Shown here: one piece after another, positions 47,546 to 56,178 of the stretch
Layout of the letters: each line of letters opens with the position of its first letter
How positions within the stretch are numbered: position 1 is the stretch's first letter
Assembly (NCBI GenBank): GCA_021414025.1
Contig: JAIOPG010000006.1
Location: 1 to 64,000, forward strand
Length of the DNA stretch: 64,000 nucleotides
Reading direction: 5' to 3'
DNA from: Planctomycetota bacterium
GTDB taxonomy: Bacteria; Planctomycetota; Phycisphaerae; Phycisphaerales; SM1A02
Made by a program: the position numbers and the translations under genes
Notes under the pieces: model-generated
Databases searched by the model: none
Told to the model about the DNA's origin: nothing
Seen by the model: the letters and a program-made list of their open reading frames with translations, nothing else

Positions 47546-49171
47546 TTGCAACGCCTCCTCAAATACTGGCACACGCTCCGGCACCTGAAGCCGGTCCAGA
47601 TCTACGGGCGGCTCTGGTTCCGCTGGCATACGCCAAAAGTTGACATCAGTCCCGCCCAGGCGCGGCGGCCTGGGCTGGGGCCCTGGGTCGAGCCTGCGCC
47701 CAAGCGGCAATCTCAGTTCGGGCCGGTGACTTTTCGCTTCCTCAACAGCGAGCACACGCTCGAGGGCGAGGACTCGTGGAATGACACGCGCTGCGCCAAG
47801 CTCTGGCTCTACAACCTGCACTACTTCGACGACCTCTGCGCCGTGGGATGGCGCGACCGCGCGAAGTGGCACAAGTTTCTGATCGAGAAGTGGATCGACG
47901 ACAATCCGCCCGGCGAGGGCAACGGATGGGAGCCCTATCCGACCTCGCTGCGGATCGTGAACTGGATCAAGTGGGCGCAGGCGGGCAGTCCGCTTTCGCC
48001 GGCGATGGTGCAGAGCCTCGCGGTGCAGTCGCGCTGGCTGTCGAAGCGGATCGAGCACCACCTGCTGGCCAACCATCTCTTCGTCAACGCCAAGGCGCTG
48101 CTCTTCGCCGGCCTCTTCTTCCGCGGCGACGAGGCGGTGGCGTGGCGCAGCGAGGCGCTGCGGATCCTTGATCGAGAAATTCCCAAGCAGGTGCTCGCCG
48201 ACGGCGGTCACTTTGAATTGAGCCCCATGTACCACGCCCTCATTCTCGAGGACATCCTGGACGTGATCAACGCGGATCTGCGCTGGCCGGGAAAACTCGA
48301 TCCGGGTCAGTCGGACCTGCTTCGCCGCGCCGCGATGCGCATGCTGCACTGGCTCGGGTCCATGGTCCATCCCGACGGCGACATTTCCTTCTTCAATGAT
48401 GCCGCCTTCGGCATCGCGCCGCTCAAGAGCGAGCTGCGCGACTACGTGAAGCGCCTCAAGCTGGACGCGCCGGAGCGATCCACCGCCGCGGGCGTCCACC
48501 ACCTGCGGGAATCGGGCTACGTGCGGGCGCTCCGCGGCAACGCCCTGCTGATCGCCGACGCCGCCCGCATCGGCCCCGACGAGCAGCCCGGCCATGCCCA
48601 TGCCGACACGCTTTCCTTTGAATTTTCCCTGGGCAGCCAGCGGGTCTTCGTCAACAGCGGCACCTCGACCTACGCCACCGGCCCGCAGCGATCTCTTGAG
48701 CGCGGCACCGCGGCGCACAACACGCTGGTGATTAATGGCTGCGACTCCAGCGAAGTGTGGGGCGGCTTCCGAGTGGCGCGGCGGGCGCGGCCCTTCGACA
48801 TCCTCTGCTGCGACGACGCCGAAGGAAGCACCGTCGCGGCGTCGCACGATGGCTACAAGCGCCTCGCAGGCAGGCCGATCCACCGGCGCGAATGGCGGCT
48901 CACGGATTCCACGCTGACCGTCACAGACCGAATCACCGGATCCTGCCGATCCGCCGCCGCCTATTTTCATCTGCATCCCGAAGCGAAAGTGGTCGAGAAA
49001 GGGGTGATCGCCCTGCCCGGAGGCCAGCGGATACGCTACTCCGCCCGCGGAGGGGCGGTCGCCGTGAAGCCCGGAGCGTGGCATCCGGAGTTCGGCAGGA
49101 ACGTGGCCAACGCGTGCCTCGTCCTCACGCTCGCCGGGCCGGAATCGGTGCTTGAACTTCAGTGGAAATGA
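47546..49171 (+). CDS. Heparinase II/III-like protein of the polysaccharide locus
   Basis: This 541-residue protein starts at TTG 47546, and the N-terminus MQRLLKYWHTLRHLKPVQIYGRLWFR follows the group commonly encoded in exopolysaccharide loci. An (alpha/alpha) toroid covers about residues 60-300 (WNDTRCAKLWLYNLHYFDD, GNGWEPYPTSLRIVNWIKW). A C-terminal beta-sandwich holds HADTLSFEFSLGSQRVFVNSG and YKRLAGRPIHRREWRL. In lyases of this superfamily Tyr/His/Asn residues abstract the C5 proton; here it may trim or edit a uronic-acid-containing polymer. No signal peptide is visible, so its site of action is unclear. Confidence 0.85.
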   Translation: MQRLLKYWHTLRHLKPVQIYGRLWFRWHTPKVDISPAQARRPGLGPWVEPAPKRQSQFGPVTFRFLNSEHTLEGEDSWNDTRCAKLWLYNLHYFDDLCAVGWRDRAKWHKFLIEKWIDDNPPGEGNGWEPYPTSLRIVNWIKWAQAGSPLSPAMVQSLAVQSRWLSKRIEHHLLANHLFVNAKALLFAGLFFRGDEAVAWRSEALRILDREIPKQVLADGGHFELSPMYHALILEDILDVINADLRWPGKLDPGQSDLLRRAAMRMLHWLGSMVHPDGDISFFNDAAFGIAPLKSELRDYVKRLKLDAPERSTAAGVHHLRESGYVRALRGNALLIADAARIGPDEQPGHAHADTLSFEFSLGSQRVFVNSGTSTYATGPQRSLERGTAAHNTLVINGCDSSEVWGGFRVARRARPFDILCCDDAEGSTVAASHDGYKRLAGRPIHRREWRLTDSTLTVTDRITGSCRSAAAYFHLHPEAKVVEKGVIALPGGQRIRYSARGGAVAVKPGAWHPEFGRNVANACLVLTLAGPESVLELQWK

Positions 49172-49172
49172 C

Positions 49173-51602
49173 ATGCACATCCTCTTCCTGACCGACAACT
49201 TCCCCCCCGAGGTCAACGCACCGGCGTCGCGCACCTTTGAGCATTGCCGCGAATGGGTGAGGCAGGGTGAGCAGGTGACGGTGATCACCACCGCGCCGAA
49301 TTTCCCCAAGGGCAAGGTCTTCGCCGGCTACAAGAACAAGCTCTGGCAAACCGAGCACATGGAGGGCATCCGGGTCATTCGCGTTTGGACCTACATCGCC
49401 GCCAACGAGGGATTCCTGCGCCGCATCCTGGATTACGTCAGCTTCATGGTCAGCGCCGTGATGGCGGCGCTCTTCGTGCGCAGAGTGGACGTGGTCATCG
49501 GCACCTCGCCGCAGTTCTTCACGGCCTGCGGCGCCTGGCTGGTCAGCCTCTACAAGTTCCGCCCCTTCGTCTTCGAGCTTCGCGACCTCTGGCCCGAGTC
49601 GATCCGCGTGGTCGGGGCCATGAAGGATTCCTTCGCGCTGGACATGCTGGAGAAGCTCGAGCTCTTCCTCTACCGCCGCGCCGACCGGATCATCTCGGTC
49701 ACCCACGCCTTCAAGCGCAACCTGATCAGCCGCGGCATCAACGGCGACAAGATCAAGGTGGTCACCAACGGCGTCGACAGCTCGCGATTCATGCCGCAGA
49801 AGCGCGACCAGGAATTGGCCAAGCAGCTCGGCTTGGAGGGGCGTTTCGTCGGCGGCTACATCGGCACGCACGGACTGGCCCACGCGCTGGAGACGGTGCT
49901 GGATGCGGCCAAGATGGCCCAGGACGAGGGCGACCAGTCGCTGGCCTTCGTGCTGCTGGGCGACGGCGCCAAGAAGGCCGAGTTGAAGGCGAAGTCCGCC
50001 CAGATGGGATTGAAGAACGTGCACTTCGTCGACTCGGTTGCCAAGGACGAGGTGCCGCGCTACTGGGCCCTGCTCGATGTGGCCATCATCCATCTGCGCC
50101 GCTCGCCGCTCTTCGAGACCGTCATTCCCTCCAAGTTGTTCGAGTGCATGGGCATGGGCATTCCGGTGCTCCACGGCGTGGCCGGCGAGTCCGCCGAGAT
50201 CGTGGAGAGCGAGGGCGTCGGCATTCCCTTCCCGCCGGAGGACGCGGCGGCGCTGCTGGCCTCGATGCGAAAGCTTCAGTCCGACAAGAAGCTCTACGAC
50301 ACCTACCGCGAGAACGGCCTGCTGGCGGCCAAGAAGTACGACCGCAACATGCTGGCCCTCACCATGCTCAAGGCGCTGCGGAAGATCCGCGTGCTGCTGC
50401 TGAACCAGGCCTTCTGGCCCGACGTGGTCGCCACCGCACAGCACGCCGATGACCTGGCCCGCTACCTGCGCTCCCACGGCGACGACGTTTCGGTGGTGGC
50501 CAGCCGCGCCATCTACGGTGAGCGCGGCGCCACCCTGCCCAAGCGCGGCGAGCGCGAGGGAATCAAGATCTACCGCGTGGGACTGCAGCTTTTCGGCAAG
50601 CGCGGCATCACGCCGCGCGTCTTCGACTTCACGCTCTTCTATCTGGCCGCCCTGTGGCGCTGCCTGATCCTGCCGCGGCACGATGTGGTGGTCTGCTTCA
50701 CCACGCCGCCCTTCATCGCGCTGGTCGGCGTGCTGCTGAAGTGGATTAAGGGCACGCGCCTGGTCTACTGGACCATGGACCTCTATCCCGAGGTGGCCGG
50801 CGCCGCCGGCGTGCTCAAGCGCGGCAGCCTGATCTGGAAAGTGCTCCGCCTGGTCGACCGGCTCTGCGTGCGGCAGAGCGACCAGGTCGTGGCTCTGGGC
50901 GACTTCATGCTGGCGCGGGTGATCGAGAAGGGGGCCGACCCCGGGCGCGTCAGCAAGATCTGCGTCTGGAGCGGCGCCGAGAATTTCGCCAAGCGTCCGC
51001 GCGAGGAGAATCCGCTGCGCAAGGAGTGGGGCATCGGCGACCGCTTCACCGTTCTTTACGTCGGCAACTTCGGACTCGGCCACGACATGGAGGCGATCGC
51101 CGGCGCCGTGGACCGGCTCAAGCACGACGACTCCATCCGCTGGCTCTTCATCGGCGATGGCAAGGCCAAGAACTACCTGGAGAAGCGCATCAGCGACTGC
51201 GGCGCCAAGAACATCTTCGTAGGTGGCTACCAGACGCGCGAGCAGCTGGCCAACGTGCTCGACGTGGGCGACACGCACCTGGTCACGCTGCTGCCGGGCT
51301 GGGAGGGCCTGATTCTGCCGAGCAAGTTCTTCAGCGTGCTGGCGGCGGGCAAGCCGGTGCTCTGGGTGGGCTCGGAGCGGAGCGAGTGCTTCTCCATCCT
51401 GGACGAGAACAACTGCGGCTATCAGAGCCAGCCGGGTGACGGGGAAACGCTTGCCAGGGAAATCCAGTATCTCGCCTCGCACCGCGGCGAGGCTTCCGAG
51501 ATGGGGCAGCGCGGCAAGGTCGCCTACGAGACCAAGTATTCCTCCGCCCATGCCTGCAAGGCCTGGCAGGATGTGCTGCACCAGATCGTCCGGCCGAAAT
51601 GA
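49173..51602 (+). CDS. Tandem glycosyltransferase: two GT4 enzymes in one polypeptide
   Basis: This protein has about 809 residues. Residues 1-400 are one complete GT4-type GT-B enzyme (MHILFLTDNFPPEVNAPASR start; FVLLGDGAKKAELK; LRRSPLFETVIPSKLFECMGMG). Residues from about 405 onwards are a second (KIRVLLLNQAFWPDVVATAQ start; LFIGDGKAKNYLEK; LLPGWEGLILPSKFFSVLAAG). Each has an acceptor half and a donor half. The frame is uninterrupted between them. The two halves are not close copies, so this is probably a fusion of two neighbouring genes that act in sequence, not a duplication. It follows the heparinase-like gene by 1 base. Confidence 0.93.
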   Translation: MHILFLTDNFPPEVNAPASRTFEHCREWVRQGEQVTVITTAPNFPKGKVFAGYKNKLWQTEHMEGIRVIRVWTYIAANEGFLRRILDYVSFMVSAVMAALFVRRVDVVIGTSPQFFTACGAWLVSLYKFRPFVFELRDLWPESIRVVGAMKDSFALDMLEKLELFLYRRADRIISVTHAFKRNLISRGINGDKIKVVTNGVDSSRFMPQKRDQELAKQLGLEGRFVGGYIGTHGLAHALETVLDAAKMAQDEGDQSLAFVLLGDGAKKAELKAKSAQMGLKNVHFVDSVAKDEVPRYWALLDVAIIHLRRSPLFETVIPSKLFECMGMGIPVLHGVAGESAEIVESEGVGIPFPPEDAAALLASMRKLQSDKKLYDTYRENGLLAAKKYDRNMLALTMLKALRKIRVLLLNQAFWPDVVATAQHADDLARYLRSHGDDVSVVASRAIYGERGATLPKRGEREGIKIYRVGLQLFGKRGITPRVFDFTLFYLAALWRCLILPRHDVVVCFTTPPFIALVGVLLKWIKGTRLVYWTMDLYPEVAGAAGVLKRGSLIWKVLRLVDRLCVRQSDQVVALGDFMLARVIEKGADPGRVSKICVWSGAENFAKRPREENPLRKEWGIGDRFTVLYVGNFGLGHDMEAIAGAVDRLKHDDSIRWLFIGDGKAKNYLEKRISDCGAKNIFVGGYQTREQLANVLDVGDTHLVTLLPGWEGLILPSKFFSVLAAGKPVLWVGSERSECFSILDENNCGYQSQPGDGETLAREIQYLASHRGEASEMGQRGKVAYETKYSSAHACKAWQDVLHQIVRPK

Positions 51603-51653
51603 GTTGAAGGGCGGCTGCGCCCCCCGCGCGTCAAGGCGCGGCGAAACGGCCGG

Positions 51654-52496
51654 TCAGCGCACAGCTTCCTTGAGCTCGGCGATCTTGATCCGGATCTGGA
51701 AGAAGTAGATCGCCTTCAGCCACGCGTAGGCGATGCCCGCGAAGCCATCGAGGAATCCGCGCTTGTAGATGTAGGAGTAGACGAAGTAGGCGGGGGCCAG
51801 CCACCAGCTGGTCATGTGCTGGTACTTGCTCTGCTGCGTCGGGGTGAGATGCGCGGTGCCCTTGCCCGAATCCTGCAGCTTCATGTAGCGCCGCGCCTCC
51901 CACGAGGAATACTCATTGTGCTTGGCGATGTAGGCGTGCAGGCCCTTGTAGTCGTTGTGCTCGATCTGGCAGCGCAGCTCGCCGACCGGACCGGTGAGCA
52001 CCGGATGCTCGTGCACTTCCATGTCGAGGCTGCTCCACGCGTCCTCGTCGATCTGCTCGTAAAGGCCCGCCCCCACCTTGAAGAGCGGCAGCTTGCGCTG
52101 CGGAATGCCATGCTTAAGCGGCTGGCCGAGAAAATAGTTTGAGTAGTAGATCCAGTAGCCAACGTAACGATCCGCGGCGATGGCGCGCTCCAGCTCGTTC
52201 ACGAAGTCGTCGGGCACATACTCGTCCGCGTCCAGAAAGAGCACCCAGGGCGTCTCCACCTTGTGGTTGAGCAAGTACCAATTGCGCTTCTTGGGGTAGT
52301 GGCCATCCCACTGGAAGGTCACGAAGTCGCAACCGTGCTTTGTCGCGATCGACTTGGTCTGGTCGGTGCTGCCGGAATCCACCACCACGATCTTGGCGAA
52401 CCGCGACAGCCGCTCCAGGCACTTGGGCAGGTTCCGCTCTTCGTTTTTCACGGGAATGACGACGGTCACCGGCAATTTCGCAGCGGCGGAAGGCAC
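51654..52496 (-). CDS. Glycosyltransferase, GT2 family (WaaE-like)
   Basis: This 280-residue GT-A enzyme begins at GTG 52496. LPVTVVIPVKNEERNLPKCL is the family start, VVVDSGSTDQTKSIA the nucleotide loop and WVLFLDADEYVPDDF contains the metal-binding DxD. Then KLPLFKVGAGLYEQIDEDAWSS and VHEHPVLTGPVG resemble WaaE/KdtX-type heptosyl- or glucosyltransferases of lipopolysaccharide cores. A hydrophobic C-terminal stretch (WWLAPAYFVYSYIYKRGFLD) suggests membrane association. It closes the polysaccharide locus. Its start is 31 bp from the divergent cysS start. Confidence 0.92.
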   Translation of the reverse strand: MPSAAAKLPVTVVIPVKNEERNLPKCLERLSRFAKIVVVDSGSTDQTKSIATKHGCDFVTFQWDGHYPKKRNWYLLNHKVETPWVLFLDADEYVPDDFVNELERAIAADRYVGYWIYYSNYFLGQPLKHGIPQRKLPLFKVGAGLYEQIDEDAWSSLDMEVHEHPVLTGPVGELRCQIEHNDYKGLHAYIAKHNEYSSWEARRYMKLQDSGKGTAHLTPTQQSKYQHMTSWWLAPAYFVYSYIYKRGFLDGFAGIAYAWLKAIYFFQIRIKIAELKEAVR

Positions 52497-52527
52497 GCGG
52501 ATATCGTATCGGCAATAAGATCAAATC

Positions 52528-54066
52528 GTGCCCGTCGTCCAGATCCACAACACGCTCACCGGCAAGCTGGAGGAATTGAAGCCCATCGCCGGGTCGCGCG
52601 GTCCCGTCACTTTCTACAGTTGCGGGCCGACGGTCTACGACGACGCGCACATCGGCAACTTCCGATCCTTCCTCAACGCCGACATTCTGCGCCGCACCAT
52701 CGAGCTCACCGGCACGCCGGTGAAGCACGTGATGAACATCACCGATGTCGGGCACATGACCGATGACACTCTGGCTGATGGCGGCGGCGAGGACAAGATG
52801 GCCGTCGCGGGGCGGCGCCTGGCGGAAGCGAAGAAGTCCGGCAAGATTCCCGCCGGCGTGGTCATCGATCCCAACGATCCGCTGGCCATCGCCGACTTCT
52901 ACGCCGGCCGTTTCCTCGAAGACGCGCGGTTGCTGGGTCTGAAGGTGGCCATCGAGGCGGAAAGGGATCCCACGCTCATGCCGCGGCCCACCAAGTGGAT
53001 CGGGCAGATGCTCGACATGATCAAGAAGCTCGTCGATGGCGGCCACGCCTATGTCGCGGCGGATGGCGCCGTCTACTTCGATGTGAAAAGCTTCCCCGAC
53101 TATGGCCGACTCTCCGGCAACACGCTGGACAATCTGCGCGAGGGCGAGGGCGGGCGCATCAGCGCCGAGCACCAGGCCCTGAAGAAGAATCCCGGCGACT
53201 TCATGCTGTGGAAACCCGACCCGAAACATGTGCTCAAGTGGGATTCGCCCTACGGCGCCGGCTATCCGGGCTGGCACATCGAGTGCTCGGCCATGGCCGC
53301 GGGGCTGCTCGGCGCGGAGATCGACCTGCACTCCGGCGGCGAGGACAATATTTTCCCGCACCACGAATGCGAGATCGCCCAGAGCCGCTGCGCCCACGGC
53401 AAGCCGGCTTTCGCGCGGATGTGGTTCCACACCCGCCACCTGATCGTGGAGGGGGAGAAGATGTCCAAGAGCAAGGGCAATTTCTTCACCGCCCGCGACC
53501 TTTTCCAGAAGGGCGTCACACCCGCGGCGCTGCGGCTGGAGATCACGCGCACCCACTACCGCACCAATGCCAACTTCACCATGCAGGGGCTGGCCGACTG
53601 CCAGCGCATGATCGACCGGTGGAGCCGCGCCGCCGAGGCGCTCAAGGCAAAGATGGCGCAGACGAATTCTGCAAGCCCCAACCCCAAGGCGGCTGCGGGT
53701 CCCTTTGAGCTGGCGATGCCGCGCTTCACGCAGGCCCTCTGCGAGGACCTGAACATGGCCCGTGCCATCGCCGCGCTCAATGAGGCGGTCGCGGCCGAGG
53801 ATGCCGCGGCCTGCCCGCACCGCGAGTGTGCGGCGCTGCAGAAGATGGATTCGGTGCTCGGCGTGCTCGAACGCAACAAGCCGGTGGCCTCAGGCGGCGA
53901 CGCGGACTTCGAGGCCAAGGTCAACGCGCTCATCGAGGCGCGAGCCGCGGCCCGCCGCAACAAGGACTTCGCCGCCAGCGACAAGGCCCGCAACGAGCTT
54001 GAGGCGCTTGGCGTGCAGATCAAAGATGGAGCCGGCGGCACCACTTGGTCGCGCGTGGTTCGCTAG
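52528..54066 (+). CDS. cysS: Cysteine--tRNA ligase
   Basis: This 512-residue class I synthetase charges tRNA-Cys. It has the zinc-site Cys and the HIGH-like motif in YSCGPTVYDDAHIGNFRS, then WHIECSAMA with the second zinc ligand group and GGEDNIFPHHECE, and KMSKSKGNF (KMSKS). The DALR-type C-terminal domain is present (AARRNKDFAASDKARNELE). The start is GTG 52528, 31 bp from the divergent GT2 start. It is an ordinary single-copy housekeeping gene next to the polysaccharide locus. Confidence 0.97.
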   Translation: MPVVQIHNTLTGKLEELKPIAGSRGPVTFYSCGPTVYDDAHIGNFRSFLNADILRRTIELTGTPVKHVMNITDVGHMTDDTLADGGGEDKMAVAGRRLAEAKKSGKIPAGVVIDPNDPLAIADFYAGRFLEDARLLGLKVAIEAERDPTLMPRPTKWIGQMLDMIKKLVDGGHAYVAADGAVYFDVKSFPDYGRLSGNTLDNLREGEGGRISAEHQALKKNPGDFMLWKPDPKHVLKWDSPYGAGYPGWHIECSAMAAGLLGAEIDLHSGGEDNIFPHHECEIAQSRCAHGKPAFARMWFHTRHLIVEGEKMSKSKGNFFTARDLFQKGVTPAALRLEITRTHYRTNANFTMQGLADCQRMIDRWSRAAEALKAKMAQTNSASPNPKAAAGPFELAMPRFTQALCEDLNMARAIAALNEAVAAEDAAACPHRECAALQKMDSVLGVLERNKPVASGGDADFEAKVNALIEARAAARRNKDFAASDKARNELEALGVQIKDGAGGTTWSRVVR

Positions 54067-54135
54067 TCAATCTCTCTGAGAATTCAGCGCCGCAAAATAG
54101 AGAGGTGCCCCAGGGGCTCAGACAACCGCGGCTAC

Positions 54136-54228
54136 GCGAGCAAAGTGCTATCAGTCGCTCAGACAACGCTCCGGGGCTCGCAGACTCGCCCCTGCGCTAA
54201 ACTCGCTTGGTGATAGCACTTTGCTCGC
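54136..54228. repeat. Perfect 18-bp inverted repeat with a 57-base spacer
   Basis: GCGAGCAAAGTGCTATCA (54136-54153) is repeated as its exact reverse complement at 54211-54228. Between them, and just before, are shorter direct repeats such as GCTCAGACAAC. The element lies between the end of cysS (54066) and the end of the convergent RCC1-type gene (54250). It could be a long-stem transcription end, or a remnant of a small mobile repeat. Confidence 0.8.
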
Positions 54229-54249
54229 TGCGCCCAGTGGCAATCTCTT

Positions 54250-56163
54250 CTAAGGGCACGGACCAAAGTCCAGCAGCACCATCCCGATGTCGCCGCCATC
54301 GACTTCGCCGGAACCATCCAGATCGGTGGGACAGCCGGGGCAGGGGCCAAAGTCAAGCAGGATCATGCCGATGTCGCCGCCATCCACTTCGCCGGAGCCG
54401 TCCAAGTCGGCGAGGCAAACCACTGGCGCCTTGATCGCCACGCAATGCAGGGTTCCCCCCGCGATGGCGATGCATGGCCCAATCGTCGCCGGCACCGTGC
54501 TTGCACCGGAGCCGTTGTTTCCCCATGCCACCACGGTTCCATCAAGCGTCAGCGCCAGGGTGTTGTTGTCGCCCGCCGCAATCGCCTTGCAGGGACCCAG
54601 TCCCGCGGGCACGCTGGCCTGGCCATTCGCGTTGTTGCCCCAGACCATGACGGTTCCATCGGCTTGCAAGGCGACCGTGTGAGCGCTGCCCGCGGCAATG
54701 GCCTTGCAGGAGCCCAGACCCGCTGGCACATTGCATTGGCCGTAGAAGTTGTAGCCCCACGCCACAACGGTTCCATTTTCCTGAAGCGCGACCGAATGCT
54801 GTCCGCCCGCGGCGACCGCTTTGCAGGCATCCAGGGACGCGGGCACATTGCACTGGCCCTGGCTGTTGAGCCCCCACGCCTTGACCAGGCCATTGTCCTG
54901 CAGCGCGAGCGAAAATGTCGATCGCGCGGATATCGATTGGCATGCTTCCAGGCTCGCCGGCACATTGCATTGACCGGAGGTGTTCAAGCCCCATGCCTGA
55001 ACCACTCCACTCTCCTTCAAAACCATCGTGTGGTAGCTGCCCGACGCAATCGCCTTGCATGCGCCCAAGTCCGCCGGCACAGTGGTCACCCCGTAGGTGG
55101 TGCCGCCCCAGCTCTTGACCATTCCATCGTCCTGCAGCACCACCGTATGAACTTGACCCGCCGCCACCGCCTTGCACAGACCCAGGGTCACGGGCAAATT
55201 GCATTGGCCGCTGAAGTTGGAGCCCCACGCCGCGAGCGTGCCATTCTTCAGGATGGCGATGGTGTGGTAGTCGCCCGCGGCGATGGATTTGTAGCTCACG
55301 GATGGAAGTGACACGCTGGTCTGCCCGTTGCCGTTGTTGCCCCAGCCCATGATCGATCCATCGAGCCGTATCGCCACGGTGTGATAGGTGCCCGCCGAAA
55401 TGGATTGGCACTCGCCCAGATTTCCCGGCACACTGACTTGTCCGTAGACGTCGTAGCCCCAGGCCGTGACGGATCCGTCGACGCGAATCGCCACCGTGTG
55501 ATAGCCGCCGGCCGCGATCGCCTTGCACGGGCTGAGCAGGAATGGCGTGGTGCATTGCAACTCCGTGTCGCGGCCCCAGGCCACCACGGTGCCATCGACC
55601 TTGAGGGCCACCGAGTGCAGGTAACCCGCGGCGATCGCCTTGCAGGCGCCGAGCGAGATCGGCACGTTGCATTGCCCTTCGCCGTTGTAGCCCCAGGCAA
55701 CGACGGTTCCATCGACCTTCAGCGCAAGCGTGTGATAGCCGCCCGCGGCAATGGCGGTGCATGCTCCAAGCGTCGCGGGAACCGCGGTCTGCCCATGGTC
55801 GTTGTTCCCCCAGGCCTTGACGATGCCGTCGCTCCGCAGCGCCACCGAGTGGTATTCGCCCGCGCCAATGGCGGTGCAGGTGCCGACACTTGCGGAGACG
55901 GTCGATTGGCCGAAATCATTGCTGCCCCAGGCTGAGACTTTCCCGTCCTCCTTCAGAAGAAGTGTGTGAAAACCGCCTCCGGCGACGGCGGTTTGGCTTG
56001 AGGAAAGATTCATCGGGATCGTCGTTTGACCGGAGCCGTTGGCGCCCCAGGCCGCGACCCGGCCGGCGACCTGGGCCAGCGCAACAGTCGAGGGAATCGA
56101 TCCCAAGGTGACAGCCGCTATCGCAAGGCATTGGAAAAAGTTTTTGAAGTTGCGTTGAATCAT
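54250..56163 (-). CDS. Secreted RCC1-repeat protein with dockerin-like tail, copy 1
   Basis: This 637-residue exported protein has a signal peptide ending near ALAQ. The middle contains about 14 repeats of roughly 40 residues with the core AIAAGGYHTVALKxDGTVVAWG, which is the RCC1/BNR-like beta-propeller unit; fourteen would make two seven-bladed propellers. Most units have a Cys before AIAAG and often another in GQCNVP. The tail has two copies of DLDGSGEVDGGDIGM, each a calcium-loop half like dockerin repeats. It probably acts at the cell surface; ligand or partner unknown. It starts 15 bp after copy 2 on the same strand and was probably made by its duplication. Confidence 0.9.
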   Translation of the reverse strand: MIQRNFKNFFQCLAIAAVTLGSIPSTVALAQVAGRVAAWGANGSGQTTIPMNLSSSQTAVAGGGFHTLLLKEDGKVSAWGSNDFGQSTVSASVGTCTAIGAGEYHSVALRSDGIVKAWGNNDHGQTAVPATLGACTAIAAGGYHTLALKVDGTVVAWGYNGEGQCNVPISLGACKAIAAGYLHSVALKVDGTVVAWGRDTELQCTTPFLLSPCKAIAAGGYHTVAIRVDGSVTAWGYDVYGQVSVPGNLGECQSISAGTYHTVAIRLDGSIMGWGNNGNGQTSVSLPSVSYKSIAAGDYHTIAILKNGTLAAWGSNFSGQCNLPVTLGLCKAVAAGQVHTVVLQDDGMVKSWGGTTYGVTTVPADLGACKAIASGSYHTMVLKESGVVQAWGLNTSGQCNVPASLEACQSISARSTFSLALQDNGLVKAWGLNSQGQCNVPASLDACKAVAAGGQHSVALQENGTVVAWGYNFYGQCNVPAGLGSCKAIAAGSAHTVALQADGTVMVWGNNANGQASVPAGLGPCKAIAAGDNNTLALTLDGTVVAWGNNGSGASTVPATIGPCIAIAGGTLHCVAIKAPVVCLADLDGSGEVDGGDIGMILLDFGPCPGCPTDLDGSGEVDGGDIGMVLLDFGPCP

Positions 56164-56178
56164 TTGCGGATCACATTT

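Noticed and set aside
46424-49315. A 963-codon minus-strand ORF over wecB and the heparinase-like gene
   Set aside because: It is the antisense shadow of two well-supported genes and has no recognisable domain.
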